The position numbers and the translations under genes were made by a program. A DNA stretch of 10,643 nucleotides, taken from NCBI GenBank assembly GCA_016934095.1, contig JAFGTO010000577.1, positions 1-10,643 on the forward strand. The letters are read 5' to 3'. The notes below the pieces were generated by a model. The model searched no databases. It was not told the DNA's origin and was given only the letters and a program-made list of their open reading frames with translations. The stretch comes from Candidatus Glassiibacteriota bacterium. Its GTDB lineage: Bacteria; Gemmatimonadota; Glassbacteria; GWA2-58-10. Shown here in pieces: positions 1 through 5,840 of this stretch; the stretch's first letter is position 1, and each line of letters starts with the position of its first letter.

Positions 1-834
1 GTCGGAAACCTCCGGGCCAGGGGTTGGTGCTGCCGGAGCAGGTTTTTTTGGTGTGTACTCGACTCCTTCGGCGATCGCTCCGGCTTTGGTAAGCTCCCGG
101 ATGATCTCTCCGCGCAGGATATCCAACTGGTAGGTACCCACCCGCAGGCTGTCATAAGCGTTATAAACGGCCACCCGCCGGCCGTCGAAGCTCAGCGGCG
201 TGTAACTGCTGGTGTCGGTGATCGGGTCCTGGAGGCCGAGGCTTTTCTTGTAGCGGTCGAGCAGCTCTTTATTATCGATGCCGGTCGGCTCGTAGAGCAG
301 AAGCGGCTCGTTGGACAGCGGCTTGAGGATGACAATCTCATCCACTTTTTCGAGGCTGTCCAGGGGCTCCTGGAAATAGAGGCGCTTGTATCTTCCGGTC
401 GGCCTGAACCGGCAGCTGACGAATACGGTGCAATCGAGATAGAACAACGGGAAATCATCGGGCAGGGGGTCGAAGAGATTCGTTTCACTGACAGTACGCC
501 TGACCAGGTAGCTGAGGTAGCGCTTGCGGGGCCTGAGCTGGGAGAAATGCAGCAGGCTGCCGTCTTCGTTTACCCGGAAGCGGAAATCGAGAGTGGTGGT
601 GCTACTGTCGCGGACAAATTCGCGCCTGGGCAGGCCCTCGATGACCCGGGACTCGACAGCCAAAGCCAGACGCTCGGCGGCTTGTGATACGTAACTCTCC
701 CATTCCCACCCGGTGCAGTCCGGCTGGATCCGGACCCCCACCAGCTCTTCCTGGGCTGAAACCGGAATGGCGGCTGCCAGCAGGACCAGCAGGAGACCGG
801 GGATTTTTGCGGTCAGCAGTCTTGAAACGGGCAT
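1..834 (-). CDS. Secreted protein with TonB C-terminal-like domain (3' end outside window)
   Basis: Reading the minus strand from the ATG at 834 gives 278 uninterrupted codons running off the left edge, so the C-terminus is missing. Residues 1-27 are a typical Sec signal peptide: a basic start, a Leu/Ala-rich core, and a probable cut after VSA at residues 25-27. Residues about 78-145 resemble the TonB_C fold: a beta strand, then VNEDGSL, a helix with a conserved-looking VRRTV, then FDPLPDDFP and a closing strand. The FxPLPDDFP signature is common in TonB_C proteins of envelope systems. There is no N-terminal membrane anchor or Pro-rich TonB linker, so it is not a classical energy-transducing TonB. 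The following segment (about 150-278) is charged, ends in a Pro/Ala-rich stretch, and matches no family I recognise. The 834 start is chosen because it puts the signal peptide at the N-terminus. A GGAG lies just 2 nt upstream, which is tight. The domain call rests on pattern memory only. Confidence 0.8.
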   Translation of the reverse strand, partial: MPVSRLLTAKIPGLLLVLLAAAIPVSAQEELVGVRIQPDCTGWEWESYVSQAAERLALAVESRVIEGLPRREFVRDSSTTTLDFRFRVNEDGSLLHFSQLRPRKRYLSYLVRRTVSETNLFDPLPDDFPLFYLDCTVFVSCRFRPTGRYKRLYFQEPLDSLEKVDEIVILKPLSNEPLLLYEPTGIDNKELLDRYKKSLGLQDPITDTSSYTPLSFDGRRVAVYNAYDSLRVGTYQLDILRGEIIRELTKAGAIAEGVEYTPKKPAPAAPTPGPEVSD

Positions 835-874
835 AACTCCGGCATGGTTGATGTTGGGCCAAGGACGTGCAGCA

Positions 875-903
875 AATTTACCGGACAACGTAATACTTGT
901 CAA
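875..903 (-). promoter_or_regulatory. Sigma70-type promoter for the TonB_C-like secreted protein
   Basis: On the minus strand TTGACA (903-898) is followed by exactly 17 bases and TAAATT (880-875). The -35 is perfect and the -10 matches 5 of 6 consensus positions. Transcription would start near 868, leaving a leader of about 34 nt before the ATG at 834. Position, spacing and orientation fit the gene well. Confidence 0.75.
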
Positions 904-1153
904 TAACGGGTATAATCTTTATCTTTATTTTTTATTCCCGCCGGCCTCTAAAAATGAGCTCTCCGCAGGTTTTCCTACCCTGGTATAGGATCCCGGCGGC
1001 TGTTTTGTTCCACAAACCCGGGTTTATATCAGGCTGAGGCCCGAGTGCCTGCCTGGGAGGCTGCGCTCATCGGCCCCGGGGTACCCGGGCGAAAGGCAAG
1101 CCCGACCCTCCCGGATGCCGGTAAAGCAGGCCCTGAATCCCGGAATTTCACCC

Positions 1154-1159
1154 GAGGAG
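1154..1159 (+). promoter_or_regulatory. Ribosome binding site deciding the M3 peptidase start
   Basis: GAGGAG ends 3 bases before the ATG at 1163; counting GAGG as the paired core, the spacing is 5. The upstream in-frame ATG at 1115 has no comparable site and sits at the base of a predicted stem. This supports 1163 as the true start, which also places the signal peptide at the N-terminus. Confidence 0.7.
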
Positions 1160-1162
1160 CAA

Positions 1163-3064
1163 ATGAGTAAGGTCAATTCAAGCAAAGTGTTGGCCGGTTT
1201 AGTAGTTACCGCGCTTGCGCTGGTTTTCGCCGGCGCTGTCCCGACACCCGAGACTTATGGAGCGGAAGTGAAAAAAGCCATCACCCGAGATGAAATCGAC
1301 CAGCGCTATAAATGGCGTCTGGAGGACATCTACCCTGCCAATGAGGACTGGGAGCGGGACTTCGCAGAGGTAAAAAAAATGATCCCGGAGGTCGAGGCGT
1401 TCTCCGGCAGGCTCGGCGAGAGCCCGGAGGTCCTGGCAGCTCTTTTCAAGCTGAGAGACTCCCTGGGAGTGAAGATGGGTAAGCTCTATGTTTACTCCCA
1501 CATGCGCCGCGACGAGAACACCGCGGATGACACCTACCAGGCCCTGAGCGACCGGGCAGAGGGTCTGGGCACCTCGCTGGCGGCGGCCACCTCTTTTATC
1601 GTGCCGGAGATCCTGCAGATCGATGAGCAGCGCCTGCGGGGCTGGCTCGACTATCCGGGCCTGGCCGCGGCCCGCCACCTGGTCGAGGACATCCTGCGCA
1701 CGCGCGAGCATACCCTGGGACCGGAGCAGGAAAAGCTGCTCGCCATGAGCTCGGAGGTGACCCGCAGCCCGCAGACGATTTTCAGCATGCTGGACAACGC
1801 GGACATACGCTATCCCGCGATCGAAGACGAGAACGGCGAGCAGGTCGAGCTGACCAAGGCCCGCTACCAGAAGTTCCTGGAAAGCGGCGACCGGGAGCTC
1901 CGCCGCAGGGCTTTCGAGGCTTTCTACACCACTTACAACGGGTACGAAAATACCCTGGCCGCCCTGCTGTCCTCGATTGTCAAACGGGACATCTTCTATG
2001 CCAGGGCGCGCAATTACGGCTCGAGCCTCGAAGCCGCGCTGGACGGCGACAATATCCCGGTCGAGGTTTACGATAACGTGGTCGGCTCGGTGAACCAAAA
2101 CCTGTCGCCGCTGCACCGCTACGTGGCCCTGCGCAAGAGGGTCCTCGGGCTGGATGAGGTGCACCCCTACGACCTCTACCTGCCGCTGTTTCCCACTACC
2201 GAGGATGAATACCAGTACGATGACGCTGTCAAGCTTGTCAGTGAGAGTCTTAAACCCCTGGGCGAAACTTACCTCTCCGTGCTGAAAGAGGGTTTCGGGT
2301 CCAACTGGATCGATGTCTATGAGACCCGGGGCAAGCGCAGCGGAGGCTATTCCTGGGGCAGCTACGGCACGCATCCCTATATCCTGCTCAATTACAACGG
2401 CACCCTGCACGAGGTGTTCACTATCGCCCACGAGATGGGCCACGCCCTGCACAGCCATTTCACCAGGCAGGCCCAGCCCTACATGTATGGAGACTACACG
2501 ATCTTCGTGGCGGAAGTGGCCTCGACCACCAACGAGGCCCTGCTGATCGACCACCTGCTCAAGGTGAGCGGGGATGAGAAAATGCAGCTTGGACTGCTGG
2601 ACCACTATGTCCGCCAGATCCAGGGCACAGTGTATATCCAGGCCCTGTTCGCCGAGTTCGAGCGGGAGATCCACCGGCAGGTCGAGGACGGCGGGGCGCT
2701 AACCTCAACAGTCCTGAGCGAGCTCTGCCGCAGCCTGTACCAGAAATATTTCGGCCCGGACCTGGTGGTGGATGAGATTTACGAGATCAACTGGGGAAGG
2801 ATTCCCCACTTCTACAACAATTTTTACGTCTACCAGTATGCCACCGGGTTCTCGGCTGCGGCCCTGCTGAGTGAAAAGATCCTCAGCCAGGGCGAGCCGG
2901 CGGTCGGGAAGTACCTGCAGTTCCTGAAAAGCGGCAGCAGCGATTATTCGATCGAGCTTCTCAAGCGGGCCGGCGTGGACATGACCTCGCCTGAGCCGGT
3001 GGTGGCGGCGGCCCGCCTGATGGACCGCCTGCTCGACAGGATGGAACAGCTCCTGGGCCGGTAG
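1163..3064 (+). CDS. pepF: Exported M3B-family oligoendopeptidase F
   Basis: This is a zinc metallopeptidase of family M3B, which hydrolyses short peptides, commonly 7-17 residues, inside an enclosed helical cavity. From the ATG at 1163 it is 633 residues, about the usual PepF length (near 600) plus an export signal. Residues 1-34 form a signal peptide with a hydrophobic core (VLAGLVVTALALVFAG) and a likely cut near Ala25 or Ala34. The active site HEMGH lies at residues 423-427: His423 and His427 bind zinc and Glu424 is the catalytic base. The third ligand is probably Glu451 in VAEVASTTNE, 24 residues on, as is usual in PepF. The upstream GGYSWGSYG and downstream YATGFSAA stretches also match the family. 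PepF is generally cytoplasmic, so the signal peptide is the odd feature and suggests peptide turnover in the periplasm or envelope. No terminator follows; rpiB begins 58 bases downstream, so co-transcription with rpiB and glyA is plausible. Confidence 0.93.
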   Translation: MSKVNSSKVLAGLVVTALALVFAGAVPTPETYGAEVKKAITRDEIDQRYKWRLEDIYPANEDWERDFAEVKKMIPEVEAFSGRLGESPEVLAALFKLRDSLGVKMGKLYVYSHMRRDENTADDTYQALSDRAEGLGTSLAAATSFIVPEILQIDEQRLRGWLDYPGLAAARHLVEDILRTREHTLGPEQEKLLAMSSEVTRSPQTIFSMLDNADIRYPAIEDENGEQVELTKARYQKFLESGDRELRRRAFEAFYTTYNGYENTLAALLSSIVKRDIFYARARNYGSSLEAALDGDNIPVEVYDNVVGSVNQNLSPLHRYVALRKRVLGLDEVHPYDLYLPLFPTTEDEYQYDDAVKLVSESLKPLGETYLSVLKEGFGSNWIDVYETRGKRSGGYSWGSYGTHPYILLNYNGTLHEVFTIAHEMGHALHSHFTRQAQPYMYGDYTIFVAEVASTTNEALLIDHLLKVSGDEKMQLGLLDHYVRQIQGTVYIQALFAEFEREIHRQVEDGGALTSTVLSELCRSLYQKYFGPDLVVDEIYEINWGRIPHFYNNFYVYQYATGFSAAALLSEKILSQGEPAVGKYLQFLKSGSSDYSIELLKRAGVDMTSPEPVVAAARLMDRLLDRMEQLLGR

Positions 3065-3122
3065 GCTGCGGGCGGATAACCTCTGAGGATAGATAGATAC
3101 TATAAGGAGTGGGAAGCGACAA

Positions 3123-3569
3123 ATGGGAGAGAAAATACCGATCGGCAGCGATCACGCCGGTTACGAGCTGAAAGAGGACCTGGTGAATTATCTCAGGGAG
3201 CTGGGTTTCGAGCCTGAGGACGTGGGCGCCCCGGGCACGGAGCCGTCCGATTATCCGGATTTCGCCGCGGCGGTGGCCGGCCCGGTCTCCCGCGGGGAGC
3301 GCAGGCGGGGGGTCCTGATCTGCGGCACCGGGATCGGCATGTCGATATCCGCGAACAGGCTGCCCCGGGTGCGGGCCGCCCTGGCCATGAATGAAAATAT
3401 GGCGGAGATTGCACGCAGGCACAACGATGCCAATATCCTGGCGCTGGGCGGCAGGCTGCTTGCACCCCAGCAGGCCCGCGGCATCCTGAAAAAATTCCTG
3501 GAGACCGGTTTTGACGGCGGCAGGCATCTGCGCCGGGTTGAAAAAATAGAAAAACTCGGGCCGGGTTGA
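3123..3569 (+). CDS. rpiB: Ribose-5-phosphate isomerase B
   Basis: It interconverts ribose 5-phosphate and ribulose 5-phosphate in the non-oxidative pentose phosphate pathway, in the cytoplasm. The 148-residue length is standard for the RpiB/LacAB fold. Visible motifs are IGSDHAGYELK at 7-17 (Asp10 and His11 contact substrate), YPDFA at 44-48, the phosphate-binding and catalytic loop ICGTGIGMSISAN at 66-78 with Cys67 as the expected catalytic base and Thr69, RRHNDAN at 98-104, and basic GGRHLRR at 132-138 near the C-terminus. The segment ALAMNEN (86-92) differs from the more usual CHD or CSE version, but this position varies in the family. Two purine-rich stretches precede the ATG: AAGGAG at 3104-3109, 13 bases away, and GGGAAG at 3111-3116, 6 bases away. 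GlyA follows after 56 bases, a pairing common in bacteria. Allose-6-phosphate isomerase activity is possible, but no allose genes are nearby. Confidence 0.93.
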   Translation: MGEKIPIGSDHAGYELKEDLVNYLRELGFEPEDVGAPGTEPSDYPDFAAAVAGPVSRGERRRGVLICGTGIGMSISANRLPRVRAALAMNENMAEIARRHNDANILALGGRLLAPQQARGILKKFLETGFDGGRHLRRVEKIEKLGPG

Positions 3570-3611
3570 GATCCCTTGGGCCGGGCCCGCGAAGCCGATT
3601 TCCCGACCGGG

Positions 3612-3620
3612 AAGGAAAGG
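3612..3620 (+). promoter_or_regulatory. Ribosome binding site of glyA
   Basis: AAGGAAAGG lies upstream of the ATG at 3626, with AAGGA 9 bases away. It supports that ATG over the in-frame TTG at 3566, which overlaps the end of rpiB and would add 20 residues unlike any GlyA N-terminus. Confidence 0.7.
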
Positions 3621-3625
3621 GTTCT

Positions 3626-4870
3626 ATGAAAAACCTCAAGTCTGTCGATCCGGAAATCTACCAGGCCATTGTCGGCGAGATCGGCCGCCAGGCCGGGAAA
3701 CTGGAGATGATCGCCTCGGAGAACTTTGTCAGCCGGGCGGTGCTCGAGGCCCTGGGCAGTGTGCTCACCAACAAGTATGCCGAGGGTTATCCCGGACGGC
3801 GGTATTACGGCGGGTGCGAGTTTGTGGACCAGGCAGAGGAGCTGGCACGCTCGCGCGCCAAAGAGCTTTTCGGTGCCGACCATGCCAACGTGCAGCCGCA
3901 TTCCGGCTCGCAGGCCAACATGGCGGTCTACATGGCGCTGCTCCAGCCCGGCGACACCATCCTGGGGATGGAGCTGTCCCACGGCGGGCACCTGACCCAC
4001 GGCAGCCCGGTAAATTTCAGCGGCATGCTCTACAAGATAGTCCCTTACGGGGTCTGCCGGGAGAGCGGCCTGGTGGATTATGAGCGCATGGCCGAGCTGG
4101 CCCGGGAGCACCGGCCGAAAATGGTCCTGGGCGGTGCCAGCGCTTACCCGCGCCACCTGGATTTCGCCCGCATGCGCCGGATCGCGGACAGTGTAGGGGC
4201 TTACCTGGTGGTGGATATCGCCCACCCGGCGGGCCTGATCGCTGCGGGCCTGCATCCTTCCCCGGTCCCGTACGCCCAGGTAGTGACCAGCACCACCCAC
4301 AAGACCCTGAGAGGCCCCCGCGGCGGTCTTATCCTCTGCACCGAAGAGCTGGCCAAAAGGATCGACAAGCTCATTTTCCCCGGCACCCAGGGAGGCCCGA
4401 TGATGCACGTGATCGCCGCCAAGGCGGTGGCTTTCCGCGAAGCCCGGTCAGAGGAATTCAAAGCCTACTCCCGGGCGGTGATCGACAACGCAAAGGCCCT
4501 GGCCGCGGCGCTTAACTCCGCCGGATACCGGCTGGTCTCGGGAGGCACCGACACCCACCTGCTGCTGGTGGACCTGACCGAAAAAGAGATTACCGGGAAA
4601 GATGCCGAGGCTGCCCTGGATGCCTGTGGTATCACGGTCAACAAGAATACCGTGCCTTTCGAAACCCGCAGCCCTTTTATCACCAGCGGCATCCGTATCG
4701 GCACGGCCGCACTGACTACCAGGGGCATGGGCACCGCCGAGATGGAAAAGATCGCCGTCATGATCGATGCAGTGCTATCCAACCTGGGCAAGGACACGGT
4801 CTACCGGGATGTATCCCGCCAGGTCGAGCGGATCTGTGCCGCTTTCCCGCTGTATGCAGACCTCGTTTGA
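3626..4870 (+). CDS. glyA: Serine hydroxymethyltransferase
   Basis: This PLP enzyme converts serine and tetrahydrofolate to glycine and 5,10-methylene-tetrahydrofolate, the main source of one-carbon units for purine, thymidylate and methionine synthesis. At 414 residues it matches the bacterial norm (E. coli 417). Motifs: ASENFVS and NKYAEGYPGRRYYGG near the N-terminus (substrate and folate site, including the Tyr-Tyr pair), the SGSQAN loop binding PLP phosphate, Asp197 and His200 in VVDIAHPAG (contacts to the PLP ring), Lys226 in TTTHK-type context STTHKTLRGPRGG (Schiff-base lysine), and Arg357 in TSGIRIG (substrate carboxylate). All key residues are intact, so it should be active. It is the last gene of the probable pepF-rpiB-glyA unit, since a strong terminator lies about 30 bases after the stop. 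Confidence 0.97.
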   Translation: MKNLKSVDPEIYQAIVGEIGRQAGKLEMIASENFVSRAVLEALGSVLTNKYAEGYPGRRYYGGCEFVDQAEELARSRAKELFGADHANVQPHSGSQANMAVYMALLQPGDTILGMELSHGGHLTHGSPVNFSGMLYKIVPYGVCRESGLVDYERMAELAREHRPKMVLGGASAYPRHLDFARMRRIADSVGAYLVVDIAHPAGLIAAGLHPSPVPYAQVVTSTTHKTLRGPRGGLILCTEELAKRIDKLIFPGTQGGPMMHVIAAKAVAFREARSEEFKAYSRAVIDNAKALAAALNSAGYRLVSGGTDTHLLLVDLTEKEITGKDAEAALDACGITVNKNTVPFETRSPFITSGIRIGTAALTTRGMGTAEMEKIAVMIDAVLSNLGKDTVYRDVSRQVERICAAFPLYADLV

Positions 4871-4897
4871 TTCTCCAGGCATGCCCCGAAAACGAAT

Positions 4898-4930
4898 AAA
4901 ACCGAGACACCGGTCGTGTCTCGGTTTTTT
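4898..4930. terminator. Bidirectional intrinsic terminator between glyA and the small membrane gene
   Basis: A perfect 9-base stem (4902-4910 with 4916-4924) with loop CGGTC is flanked by A-rich sequence on the left and six T on the right. The A/T flanks extend the stem and provide a U-run on both strands. It therefore fits glyA on the plus strand and the convergent gene ending at 4959 on the minus strand. Confidence 0.93.
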
Positions 4931-4958
4931 ATCTCTGCGCCGATAGGCTCACGGAAGA

Positions 4959-5186
4959 TCAGCCGCTGGTAGCCGGCTGTTTCCGCTTTTGCCTGGGCGG
5001 CTCACCGTTTTCTTCATGTTCTTTCTCTTTTTCAGGCTTCTTTGCGCCTTTCTTGAGACGGGATTTCTCCTCGAAGAGGAAGAGAAACCAGATACTGCAG
5101 TATGCCAGGGAGATTACGGCCACGAAGAGGAGAAACCCGGCGGTAGTGGATATGTAAGCTAAGAAATCATCGAGGTAATCGGACAT
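4959..5186 (-). CDS. Small single-pass membrane protein of unknown function
   Basis: The 75-residue product has an acidic N-terminus (MSDYLDDF), one strongly hydrophobic membrane segment at about 14-38, and a highly charged Lys/Glu-rich tail at 39-75. By the positive-inside rule the tail should be cytoplasmic and the N-terminus outside. I do not recognise a family. The size and topology are reminiscent of small accessory subunits such as CcmD, but no conserved motif supports that. The start is uncertain: an in-frame GTG at 5207 would add 7 residues, and neither start has a clear ribosome binding site. The ATG at 5186 is preferred because it is a standard start. The gene converges on glyA and shares its terminator. 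The clean hydrophobic profile and the shared terminator are the reasons to believe it is real. Confidence 0.6.
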   Translation of the reverse strand: MSDYLDDFLAYISTTAGFLLFVAVISLAYCSIWFLFLFEEKSRLKKGAKKPEKEKEHEENGEPPRQKRKQPATSG

Positions 5187-5334
5187 GGCAAATAAAACCG
5201 GGCGCACCGCGCTTGGGCTTCCATGCCCGCAGCAGACAAATCCGTTTAATGACCGCGGTTACTTGAGATTATCGGTATATGCGAACGAGATTCGGTCTAT
5301 CAGCGTGTTCACAAATACAAGTTCAAGGGAATAT

Positions 5335-5454
5335 GGCTGTCAAGGGCCGTTTCCACTGCCGGGACAATAACGTGCGGCAAGGAAGCCTTAATTGCATAAC
5401 ATGCAGTAAATAGTACAGTTACACTGGAAACGGCTTGTCTTGCCCTTGACAGCC
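5335..5454. repeat. 120-base interrupted inverted repeat (hairpin-forming element)
   Basis: The left arm GGCTGTCAAGGGC (5335-5347) is the exact reverse complement of 5442-5454, 13 bases. Continuing inward, GCCGTTTCCA (5346-5355) is the exact reverse complement of TGGAAACGGC (5425-5434). The two stems share bases 5346-5347 on the left, and a 7-base bulge (5435-5441) lies between them on the right. About 69 bases form the apical part, which has short further pairings. No target-site duplication is seen: the flanks are AATAT on the left and CACGA on the right. It could be a miniature inverted-repeat element, a structured RNA or a protein-binding array. The sequence alone does not decide. Confidence 0.8.
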
Positions 5455-5477
5455 CACGAAGAAATAAATTTTCCTTC

Positions 5478-5523
5478 GGGGCGTTGAAGCCTTTTTTCAA
5501 GGCCCCTCTAGAGTACACGCCCC
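5478..5523. repeat. Second inverted repeat with inner hairpin
   Basis: GGGGCGT (5478-5484) pairs exactly with ACGCCCC (5517-5523). Inside it GCCTT (5489-5493) pairs with AAGGC (5499-5503) around a TTTTC loop, followed by the palindrome CTCTAGAG (5506-5513). It lies 23 bases after the 120-base inverted repeat. No U-run follows on either strand, so it is not a normal terminator. Confidence 0.65.
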
Positions 5524-5606
5524 TTGACGGCATAGTTTCGCCCGGAATTCGAACAGCGGAAAAAAACAGCCAACTAGTGCGAACCTTAGCAACAAAAAAC
5601 CTTTAC

Positions 5607-5612
5607 TATAAT
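5607..5612 (+). promoter_or_regulatory. Candidate -10 box for the M48-like gene
   Basis: TATAAT matches the sigma70 -10 consensus exactly. The -35 at the right distance (around 5584-5590) is poor, so the promoter would need an activator or be weak. If used, transcription begins near 5619 and leaves a leader of about 220 nt before the ATG at 5841. The leader includes a perfect 7-base hairpin (AACGGCA 5747-5753 with TGCCGTT 5757-5763). Confidence 0.35.
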
Positions 5613-5840
5613 ATCGGCATCCGGGCTGAAAAAGTCTAATTTTTTTCCTGGTCAGGCAAGCCGTTAACCCGGCGTCAGGGAAGATTTTTCGGGAAAGTCC
5701 TTGTAAGGTCCCGCAAGGGAAGTTAAAATTCAGCAGTCGGCTGCGGAACGGCAGGTTGCCGTTTGCCGGCAGCGGAAAAATTGCCTCCCGCCGGGGAAAA
5801 GGGCCGGCTCTGCTTTATGCGAAGACAAAGGAAAAGAAAA

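Larger units (their letters stand above)
835..1162. other. Divergent intergenic region with promoters, a palindrome and a stem
   Basis: This 328-base stretch has no convincing gene. It holds the minus-strand promoter at 875-903. On the plus strand there is a perfect -10-like TATAAT (911-916) in AT-rich sequence, but no good -35 at 16-18 bases, so it is only a weak candidate promoter for the M3 peptidase gene. A perfect 12-base palindrome, AAACCCGGGTTT, lies at 1014-1025 and could be an operator. Just before the coding region, 1053-1060 can pair with 1107-1114 (8 pairs, one G-U), enclosing a GC-rich inner hairpin at 1075-1089. I could not match this to a known riboswitch class. Confidence 0.5.
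5187..5840. other. Long non-coding region with inverted repeats and a probable leader
   Basis: These 654 bases separate the divergent small membrane gene and the M48-like gene. Short open frames here (plus 5185-5370, minus 5309-5533) run through the inverted repeats and look non-coding. The left part (5187-5322) shows nothing definite. The middle (5323-5530) contains nested inverted repeats. The right part (about 5600-5840) has a TATAAT box and then several small hairpins leading to the M48-like gene. The base composition is visibly more AT-rich than in the flanking genes. Confidence 0.7.

Noticed and set aside
713..988. Plus-strand 91-codon open frame
   Set aside because: It is antisense to the signal peptide region and promoter of the TonB_C-like gene, which are well supported.
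1053..1114. Cyclic-di-GMP, THF or cobalamin riboswitch upstream of pepF
   Set aside because: None of the conserved core sequences I know for these classes is present; only generic GC-rich pairing is seen.
1199..2674. 491-codon open frame antisense to pepF
   Set aside because: It overlaps a clear PepF gene with an intact active site, and no recognisable domain appears in the antisense product.
3251..4408. Antisense open frame across rpiB and glyA
   Set aside because: Both plus-strand genes are unambiguous. The antisense frame spans two genes and has no motif.
5185..5370. Plus-strand 61-codon open frame overlapping the small membrane gene start
   Set aside because: It runs into the left arm of the inverted repeat and shows no motif, no hydrophobic segment and no clear ribosome site.
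5335..5454. Retron, integron attC site or 6S RNA as identity of the inverted repeat
   Set aside because: No reverse transcriptase or integrase is nearby, the conserved attC core bases are not at the arm ends, and the layout does not match the 6S RNA central bubble in any way I can confirm.
5309..5533. Minus-strand 74-codon open frame in the non-coding region
   Set aside because: It runs through the inverted repeats, whose symmetry explains much of its sequence, and it has no family signature. It remains possible only if homologues with codon-level conservation exist.
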